Source: Synergistaceae bacterium (GTDB lineage: Bacteria; Synergistota; Synergistia; Synergistales; Aminobacteriaceae). From it: DNA of 43,660 bases. Made by a program: the position numbers and the translations under genes. Under the pieces are notes generated by a model, which had not been told where the DNA came from, did not search any database, and worked only from the letters and a program-made list of their open reading frames with translations. The DNA lies in NCBI GenBank assembly GCA_017475805.1, contig JAFVEW010000249.1, positions 1-43,660 on the forward strand, read 5' to 3'. Below are positions 37,620 through 43,660 of the stretch, in pieces; position 1 is the first letter of the stretch; each line of letters opens with the position of its first letter.

Positions 37620-38745
37620 TTTATTTCCATATTTAGATGATATTGTATTCGCTAATAAAGCCGCTGAAGAAGTAGAAGCAGATATTTTCAAAATTTACGA
37701 ACAAATCACAGCGCGCACGCTTGCTAAAGGCGACCCCGTAAGACTTTTTATTGAAACAGTAGCATTAATAATAATTCAGCAGCGCAGTTTAATAGATTAC
37801 GCGGCAAAAATGAATTTGTTAGCTTATGCTTCCGGCGCGTATCTTGACCATTTAGGAGCGTTATTAGGAGTTACAAGGCTTGAAGCCTCTAATGCTCTTA
37901 CAACATTAAAATTCACACTAAGCGAAGCGCAAAACACAAATATTTTAATTCCTGCGGGGACGAGAGTAACGCCGGACGGCAAAATTTTATTTGCAACCAT
38001 TGAAGCGGCCACAATTCCAGCCGGAGATACAAGCATAAATATAACGGCTCAATGCATGACAAGCGGCGAGACGGGCAACGGATTTATTTCAGGACAAATT
38101 AAAAGGCTTGTTGATCCTTTTGGCTATGAAGCGTCCGTCGAAAACATTGACTCAAGTTACGGCGGCAGCGATATTGAAAATGACGAGAATTTTAGGGAAC
38201 GTATACAAATCGCCCCTGAAAGTTTCTCTGTCGCAGGAGCGAGAGGAGCTTATGAATATTACGCACGTTCAGCACGTCAAGATATTATTGACGTTGCAGT
38301 TGTCGGCCCGCCTGAATTAGAGCCCGGCTACGTTGAAATTTACCCGTTAATGACCGGCGGCGAATTGCCGACTGATGAAATTCTCGAAGTCGTACTAAAC
38401 ACATGTAACGCTGATGACGTGAGACCGCTAACTGACTATGTTTCAGTACGCGCTCCCAAGACCGTAAATTTTGATTTAGACGTAAAATATTTTATAGACA
38501 GGTCAAGGGCTACACAATCGGCGGAATTGCAAACTTCAATAGAAAAAGCTGTGAATGATTGGGTTACTTGGCAGCGTTCAAAATTAGGACGCGACTTAAA
38601 CCCAAGCGAATTAAATCATAGAATGATAGCCGCAGGAGCTAAACGCACAGAAATAACGTCGCCAACGTTCAGAATATTGGCCTCGTCAGAGATAGCGATT
38701 ATAAATTCGCTCAATATCTCATTCGGAGGTTTAGAGGATGGCTAA
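37609..38745 (+). CDS. Baseplate wedge protein J
   Basis: A 378-residue protein of PF04865 type. LLAYASGAYLDHLGALLGVT and SEAQNTNILIPAGTRVTPDG near 75-120, then the GGSDIENDENFRERI segment with SVAGARGAYEYYARSA, are family hallmarks. Part of the wedge. Overlaps the next gene by 8 bases. Confidence 0.94.
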   Translation: MKSDLFPYLDDIVFANKAAEEVEADIFKIYEQITARTLAKGDPVRLFIETVALIIIQQRSLIDYAAKMNLLAYASGAYLDHLGALLGVTRLEASNALTTLKFTLSEAQNTNILIPAGTRVTPDGKILFATIEAATIPAGDTSINITAQCMTSGETGNGFISGQIKRLVDPFGYEASVENIDSSYGGSDIENDENFRERIQIAPESFSVAGARGAYEYYARSARQDIIDVAVVGPPELEPGYVEIYPLMTGGELPTDEILEVVLNTCNADDVRPLTDYVSVRAPKTVNFDLDVKYFIDRSRATQSAELQTSIEKAVNDWVTWQRSKLGRDLNPSELNHRMIAAGAKRTEITSPTFRILASSEIAIINSLNISFGGLEDG

Positions 38746-39934
38746 AATTATTCATGATTTATCACTTTTAGACATTGCGCCGCCTTCGATTAGTAATGAT
38801 AAGACTGTAAAATCTATTATCACGGCGATAAACCCTGAATTAAAAAGCGTTTCGGAAGCGATTTCGGACGCTTTTATTATTTCAAGAATTAACGAACTTC
38901 CTGAACGGGTTATTGATTTATTAGCGTGGCAGTGGCACGTTGATTTTTATGAGCCTGATTTAGATTTAGCTATAAAGCGCGCATTAGTTCTTGCTTCTAT
39001 CAAATATCACAAGAAAAAAGGAACTAAATACGCAATAAAAACAGCTCTCGAAGCGTTAGGGTTTGTTCCTACAATTAAAGAATGGTTTGAAACAGATATG
39101 GGAACGGCTCCACACACTTTCAGTATCACGGGGCATTACAAAGATGACGAAATTAACGTTGACTTTTTAGGTGAAGACACTGAAGAAATATTAAAGCGCG
39201 TTGTTGAAATCACAAAACCTGTGAGGTCAAGCCTGATTTATTTACTCGTTGCTCCTACACCGATTGATTTAAGTGAACATATTTGCTGCTGGGACGTCTG
39301 TAACTGGGAACATTTTAAGAGTAAAGAGTACAACTGGGGCTTATTAATTCCTGAAACGCCATTATTTGATGATGATGTGGTGTTCAAGCGGGATTTTGAA
39401 CGAGAACTTTTTACTATTCACGACACTGCTTTTTGGGATTTCAACACTTGGGGCGGCATTCCTGTAAGAAATTTACAGATCGGCTCATGCTCAGAAAATG
39501 CGATTATTGCAAGTCTTGAATGGGGCGAAGGCGAGAATGCTTTACTTTACCCTAACCTTTGGGATTATTCAAAGTGGGATTATGCCGCGACTTTTTCGCG
39601 TATTTTTGGCAGCGTATCATCACGAATTTTCGATTTAGATTTTAACTTGGACGACAATTTGCAGTTTTATCACTCAATCGTCGAACACAAGATTTTATAC
39701 GATTTACGGCCTCATTGGGATAATCAAACATGGCTTGAACATGATAAATGGCTTGATGATTTTTCAAAAAATATCGAGCAGTCATTTAATTATTACCGAA
39801 GTTTAGAGGCTGATTTAAGTTCAAAAATCTATCCAAAATGGAGCAATAACACAACTTGGAAAAATTCAAATAAAACTTGGGCATATGCTGAACAAAATTG
39901 CAGCTGGAATATAAAATCATGGGAGGAGAATTAA
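38738..39934 (+). CDS. Tail protein I with Trp-rich C-terminal extension
   Basis: A 398-residue protein. Residues about 1-175 match P2 gpI (PF09684): LLAWQWHVDFYEPDLDLAIK, then KKGTKYAIKTALEALG. The last 220 residues are not part of the usual 180-residue gpI. They repeat a W-D-x-x-x-W-like pattern at least eight times: WDVCNW, WDFNTWGG, WDYSKWDY, WDNQTW, WSNNTTW, WKNSNKTW and others. Perhaps a binding platform for the fibre or adhesin encoded next. Confidence 0.88.
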   Translation: MAKIIHDLSLLDIAPPSISNDKTVKSIITAINPELKSVSEAISDAFIISRINELPERVIDLLAWQWHVDFYEPDLDLAIKRALVLASIKYHKKKGTKYAIKTALEALGFVPTIKEWFETDMGTAPHTFSITGHYKDDEINVDFLGEDTEEILKRVVEITKPVRSSLIYLLVAPTPIDLSEHICCWDVCNWEHFKSKEYNWGLLIPETPLFDDDVVFKRDFERELFTIHDTAFWDFNTWGGIPVRNLQIGSCSENAIIASLEWGEGENALLYPNLWDYSKWDYAATFSRIFGSVSSRIFDLDFNLDDNLQFYHSIVEHKILYDLRPHWDNQTWLEHDKWLDDFSKNIEQSFNYYRSLEADLSSKIYPKWSNNTTWKNSNKTWAYAEQNCSWNIKSWEEN

Positions 39935-39937
39935 AAA

Positions 39938-40426
39938 ATGGCGGTATTAACTCACGAGGCGCGAAAAATTTTAGCGCAATATATTATGTCGCGGCCTCTG
40001 TATTTAGCTATAGGCACAGGCTCGCCGGATTGGGGCGAAATTCCCGACACGCCGGACTATGAAGCAACAGGATTAATTAACGAAATAGGACGCAAAAAAT
40101 TAACACGCGCTTTCTTCGTGGTTAAAGATGAAAACGGAGAAATCGACATGCCTGGCGGACGGCGTTATTCATACTCGGCCACCCCGACAAGACAGATTTA
40201 TTTGTTCTATATGTTTGATTACGGAGAGGGATTAGCTAACTCAATTCGTGAAATTGGCGTGTTTATGGACACTGAAACTAAAGCAGGCTTGCCTGAAACA
40301 CAAACTTATTTCATACCAGAAGAAATAGAAAATCAAGGAACTTTAATTTTACTTGAACACTTAGAAACACCCGACACTTTCACGCCTAACAAAAAAGGAA
40401 GTTACGGAACAATCTTAACAGTTTAG
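39938..40426 (+). CDS. Baseplate/tail-fibre-associated protein
   Basis: A 162-residue protein located between gpI and the DUF4815 protein. LAIGTGSPDWGEIPDTPDYE, then RKKLTRAFFVVKDENGEI and SIREIGVFMDT, give a beta-rich small protein. Such proteins are found at this place in Negativicutes-type prophages. Probably a fibre connector or adaptor; function inferred from position. Confidence 0.72.
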   Translation: MAVLTHEARKILAQYIMSRPLYLAIGTGSPDWGEIPDTPDYEATGLINEIGRKKLTRAFFVVKDENGEIDMPGGRRYSYSATPTRQIYLFYMFDYGEGLANSIREIGVFMDTETKAGLPETQTYFIPEEIENQGTLILLEHLETPDTFTPNKKGSYGTILTV

Positions 40427-40441
40427 TAAGGAGGCGAAAAA

Positions 40442-43400
40442 ATGACAGCAGACGAATTAAAACAGCTTATGAAATCACCGAATTTTTATGATAGATACGA
40501 CAAAAACAAAAATTGGGATTTCTTAGGCGTTATGGCAGGCCGTGCTATGCAGTCGGCGGAATTTAACGAAATTCAACATATTCTTGAAGAAAAAATAAAA
40601 TCACTCGGCAACGCTCTTTATGCTGACGGAACAGTGATTGAAGGCTGTGCAATTTCATATGATACAACTAACAAAATTGCAAAACTTGAAGCCGGTCGAG
40701 TATTTTTAGACGGCCTCGTTTATGATGTTGAAGCGGCTTCATTATCTATTCCAGACGATATAGAACACGTGCAAGCTGGAATTTACAAAATGTCAAAATG
40801 CGTAACAGAGTTTGAAGATAACACGCTATTTGACCCCGCAAAAGGTACGCCTCAATATCACATGGAAGGCGGCTATAGGATTGTAACTACTGCAGTTTGG
40901 GGATTAAGTTCAGAGGCCCGCAACGCGCCTTTCTTTCCTGTTTACGGTGTTTCTGACGGTGAAGGTGAAATGGTTACTCAATTACAAGAAAAAGTTTCGC
41001 CTGAATACATCGACGCTTTAGCACGTTATGATAATCATGCTCACGGGCATTACGTCGTTAAAGGACTCAGAGTTACGGCACTTGAAAGCGGTATTACCGG
41101 TAAACAAACTTTTTCAATTTCAGAAGGCGAGGCTCACATAAACGGCTACGAGGCTTATTTGTCGCATTCAGTCAGACTTGTTGCAGACGAAGAGCCTAAT
41201 TTAGCCGACGTAAAAGCAGAAGCTCACCCGTTTAACGCTGAGACAGGCGGCACTGATACAATAAATTTAAGCCATACGCCTATGGAAAATTTGCAAAGAA
41301 TTTTAATCACGAAAGAGCGCACCGTTACTCTAACTCACGGCGGATATTCAGGCTGTATTGATGAACTTCCTAACACTTCGGTTTTTGAGATTGTAGATGT
41401 CCATCAAGGCGCGCTGGTTTATGTTCAGAACACGGATTTTCACTTTGCGAACGATAAAATAAATTGGAGCTTAGCCGGTGAAGAGCCAGCTCCTTATTCG
41501 ACTTATAGTATAACTTACCGATATAGAAGCGAGGTAAACGCAGACAGCTACGATACCGAAAATATTACAATTTCAGGAGCGGTCGAAAATTCTTTGATAG
41601 AACTTGACTACAGCTACAGAATGCCGCGAATAGATTTAATCGTAATGTACAAAGACCAATCTATCGGCATTGTTCGCGGCGTTGCTCATAGATATGCGCC
41701 TGTTGCACCATCAACACCGCCGGAGGCTATTTGCCTTGCAGAAGTTTATCAAACTTGGAAAGACTTGCCTGAAATCAAAAATGTAGCAGTTCAACGCGTC
41801 CCTGTTGACACACTTAATTCTATGCAGCAACAAATTCAAGATTTATACAGTTTAACGGCACGCAATGAACAGCGTTTTGACGCGATGATTAACGCTCCGA
41901 CGAGTGCTTATAATGTTTTTGTAGACCCGCTTTTTGATGACGATATGCGCGATAAAGGCTTAGAGCAAGATGCTTTAATCGCGGAGCAGACTTTACAATT
42001 ACCGCTTGAAACTGCAATTTTAGAGACGACTTTAGAGCATGAGGCAACGCTCGATTATTCACATGATTTAGCTATTAATCAGCCTATGCACACAAAAACA
42101 ATGCAAATTAACCCGTATCAAAATTTTGAGCCGATACCCGTTAGCGTTGAGTTGAATCCGGCTATTGATAGGTGGTCTACAACAATTACGCGGAGCATTA
42201 CGACAGGCAGCGGTAACTCATCAAGATACGCAGGAAGCTCGTCAACAACTCAAGAGACGCAGGCGAATTTAAGGCAAATACAAATTAAAGTTCACGCTTC
42301 GGGCTTCGGATTTAATGAGCCTGTACGGGTGATTTTTGATGGCGTTGAAGTCGCTTGTTCAGCTATTGAGGCTAATTCAGAGGGCATTTTTGACGGTGTT
42401 TTTACAATTCCCGCAGGCATTCCTTCAGGGACAAAATTAGTAGAACTTCAAGGAACTTTCTCAAAAGGAAGCGCGTATTTCGTCGGCGTTCATACGACAA
42501 GAACGACTGTGAATTACTATGTTCGTTTCAATGTTGTTATAAATGTCGACCCGTTAGCACAATCGTTCACTTTGAACGAAGCTCGGCATGTTTCAGGCGT
42601 TGACTTTTGGCTCGAAAATAAAGGAGCGTCTGATATTCGCGTTCAAATTCGAGAAATGGATAACGGTTATCCTGTTGCAAGTGTTTTAACAGAGGCAAAA
42701 TTAAAAGCCGGAGATTTAACCGCTAAAAGTTGGAATAGAGCTATTTTTGAAACTCCTGCGTTCTTAAGCGCGGGTGTTGAATATGCAGTTACAATTTTAG
42801 CTGATACTTCGGATCATACAGTCGGCATTGCAGAGTTAGGCGATTGGGACAGCGAAACGGGCTGGGTTAGGTCGCAAGCCTATTCAGAGGGCGTTTTGTT
42901 TTCAAGCTCTAACGCTTCAACATGGACGCCGCACCAAAATGCCGATTTAAGTTTTAAGTTATTAGCGGCAAATTTCACGGAAAATTCTAAGATTATTTCT
43001 CTCGGGACTTATGACTTGACTGGAGTTACTGACGTTATGCCGCTTGCTGAAGTCGAAAGTACTAATTCAGATACTTACATTACTTTTATCTTAAAGAAAG
43101 ATGATACGGAAGTTGCTCGTATGCAGGCATGGCAGGCTATTCCATTCAGCAGTATCTTGAACGGCGAGTATGAACTTTTAGCTGAACTTTCAGGCGATAG
43201 CAAGCACTCGCCGATTTTAGGAAGATGTCCGCAATTAGTAACAGGCCAGCTTGCAATCAGAGGCGATTATATTTCACGCGCTTTTACTTGCGGACAAAAT
43301 AAAAAAGTTATGATAACTTTAGATGAATATAAGCCTCACGGCTCAGAAATTGAAGTATTTCTACAAACAAGCGAGAACACGTGGCAAGCTGCCGAAATAA

Positions 43401-43552
43401 GCGAAAACACAGAGCTTGGTGACGGCTGGGTACGGCGCACGAGGTTTGTAAATTGCGACGCGGCTGCTACGAGATTAAAAATTGTTTTGCACGGCTCGGC
43501 AAGCGCAAGGCCAAAAGTTCAAGCAATAAGCGCGGTGGTACTCGATGCATGA
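40442..43552 (+). CDS. DUF4815 tail protein (adhesin-like)
   Basis: A 1036-residue protein. The first half is DUF4815: FYDRYDKNKNWDFLGVMAGR, then LQSAEFNEIQHILEEKIKSL-type helix, IEGCAISYDTTNKIAKLEAG. The centre and C-terminal half are beta-rich with Ig-like segments and a Ser/Gly-rich stretch (TTGSGNSSRYAGSSSTTQ). Likely the main receptor-binding or fibre-base structure. AAGGAGG precedes the start. Largest gene in the window. Confidence 0.85.
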   Translation: MTADELKQLMKSPNFYDRYDKNKNWDFLGVMAGRAMQSAEFNEIQHILEEKIKSLGNALYADGTVIEGCAISYDTTNKIAKLEAGRVFLDGLVYDVEAASLSIPDDIEHVQAGIYKMSKCVTEFEDNTLFDPAKGTPQYHMEGGYRIVTTAVWGLSSEARNAPFFPVYGVSDGEGEMVTQLQEKVSPEYIDALARYDNHAHGHYVVKGLRVTALESGITGKQTFSISEGEAHINGYEAYLSHSVRLVADEEPNLADVKAEAHPFNAETGGTDTINLSHTPMENLQRILITKERTVTLTHGGYSGCIDELPNTSVFEIVDVHQGALVYVQNTDFHFANDKINWSLAGEEPAPYSTYSITYRYRSEVNADSYDTENITISGAVENSLIELDYSYRMPRIDLIVMYKDQSIGIVRGVAHRYAPVAPSTPPEAICLAEVYQTWKDLPEIKNVAVQRVPVDTLNSMQQQIQDLYSLTARNEQRFDAMINAPTSAYNVFVDPLFDDDMRDKGLEQDALIAEQTLQLPLETAILETTLEHEATLDYSHDLAINQPMHTKTMQINPYQNFEPIPVSVELNPAIDRWSTTITRSITTGSGNSSRYAGSSSTTQETQANLRQIQIKVHASGFGFNEPVRVIFDGVEVACSAIEANSEGIFDGVFTIPAGIPSGTKLVELQGTFSKGSAYFVGVHTTRTTVNYYVRFNVVINVDPLAQSFTLNEARHVSGVDFWLENKGASDIRVQIREMDNGYPVASVLTEAKLKAGDLTAKSWNRAIFETPAFLSAGVEYAVTILADTSDHTVGIAELGDWDSETGWVRSQAYSEGVLFSSSNASTWTPHQNADLSFKLLAANFTENSKIISLGTYDLTGVTDVMPLAEVESTNSDTYITFILKKDDTEVARMQAWQAIPFSSILNGEYELLAELSGDSKHSPILGRCPQLVTGQLAIRGDYISRAFTCGQNKKVMITLDEYKPHGSEIEVFLQTSENTWQAAEISENTELGDGWVRRTRFVNCDAAATRLKIVLHGSASARPKVQAISAVVLDA

Positions 43553-43660
43553 CGATAGAACAACTAATAAAAACTTGCCGCTGCCTAATCGAGATAATGT
43601 GCTTGCAGATGACGTTGAAAGAATTAGAGAGGCTTTTAATTCCATAGATACGGAGCTTGC
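43545..43660 (+). CDS. Start of a tail fibre protein (partial)
   Basis: ATG at 43545 overlaps the end of the DUF4815 gene by 8 bases; the frame stays open to the window end (38 codons). NLPLPNRDNVLADDVERIRE, then AFNSIDTEL, is the usual opening of phage tail-fibre genes of this type. An ATG at 43549 in another frame closes after 32 codons and is a shadow. Confidence 0.75.
   Translation, partial: MHDDRTTNKNLPLPNRDNVLADDVERIREAFNSIDTEL

Noticed and set aside
43549..43647. Reading frame starting at the ATGA of the DUF4815 stop
   Set aside because: It ends after 32 codons, while the frame from 43545 stays open and has a fibre-like sequence.
1..43660. tRNA genes, CRISPR arrays, insertion sequences and att core repeats
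   Set aside because: No cloverleaf, spaced-repeat array, transposase or terminal inverted repeat was seen; prophage ends are outside the window.

Overview
The window is most of an integrated temperate phage (prophage), about 40% GC by eye, with dense, mostly rightward, often ATGA-overlapping genes and strong Shine-Dalgarno sites. The head genes are lambda-like: GpA-type large terminase, DUF6148 joining protein, lambda-family portal, ClpP-like protease with a nested scaffold, gpD-like decoration protein and gpE-like capsid. The tail genes are P2-like and contractile: sheath, tube, frameshifted chaperone, tape measure, X, D, V, PAAR, U, W, J, I. The host is probably a low-GC, Gram-negative-type Firmicute (Negativicutes) or a Synergistota-like gut bacterium. 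That guess rests only on the gene families and base composition. No host gene, tRNA, rRNA or CRISPR array is visible, and neither prophage end is in the window.

Layout. (1) 8-2471, leftward lysogeny block: three small membrane or secreted proteins, one with two Ltp-type superinfection-exclusion repeats, followed by two tandem XRE repressors. (2) 2472-2638, divergent switch with a near-consensus rightward promoter and a CACAA/TTGTG operator. (3) 2639-7834, early rightward genes: Cro-like XRE protein, AlpA-like protein, zinc-ribbon proteins and a Bro-N/KilAC antirepressor. Embedded here are six ribbon-helix-helix (RHH) genes arranged as three convergent, 3'-overlapping pairs, three genes on each strand. 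(4) 7831-11028, replication: winged-helix initiator, DnaC-like loader, DnaB helicase. (5) 11032-14202, small early/middle genes ending in a probable DNA-binding regulator. (6) 14203-14391, late control region: four TAACGT iterons at an exact 12-bp period, an extended -10 and then a terminator. (7) 14392-20401: ParB-methyltransferase fusion, two Nu1-like terminase small subunits flanking a minimal tyrosine recombinase, a structured noncoding stretch that may hold cos, and the large terminase. (8) 20402-22556, AT-rich cargo with its own promoter and terminator: an OLD/ABC-type ATPase and a PD-(D/E)XK-like partner, a candidate anti-phage system. (9) 22557-28927 head and connector genes. (10) 28934-43660 tail, baseplate and the start of a tail fibre.

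How it may work together. Neither repressor has an S24 peptidase domain, so induction may depend on the antirepressor and the RHH circuit rather than RecA cleavage. Rightward transcription must pass many terminator-like hairpins in the late region, several inside genes, which points to antitermination. Strongest candidates for something new: the three convergent RHH pairs with their repeated promoter module, and the ATPase/nuclease cargo between the terminase and head genes.
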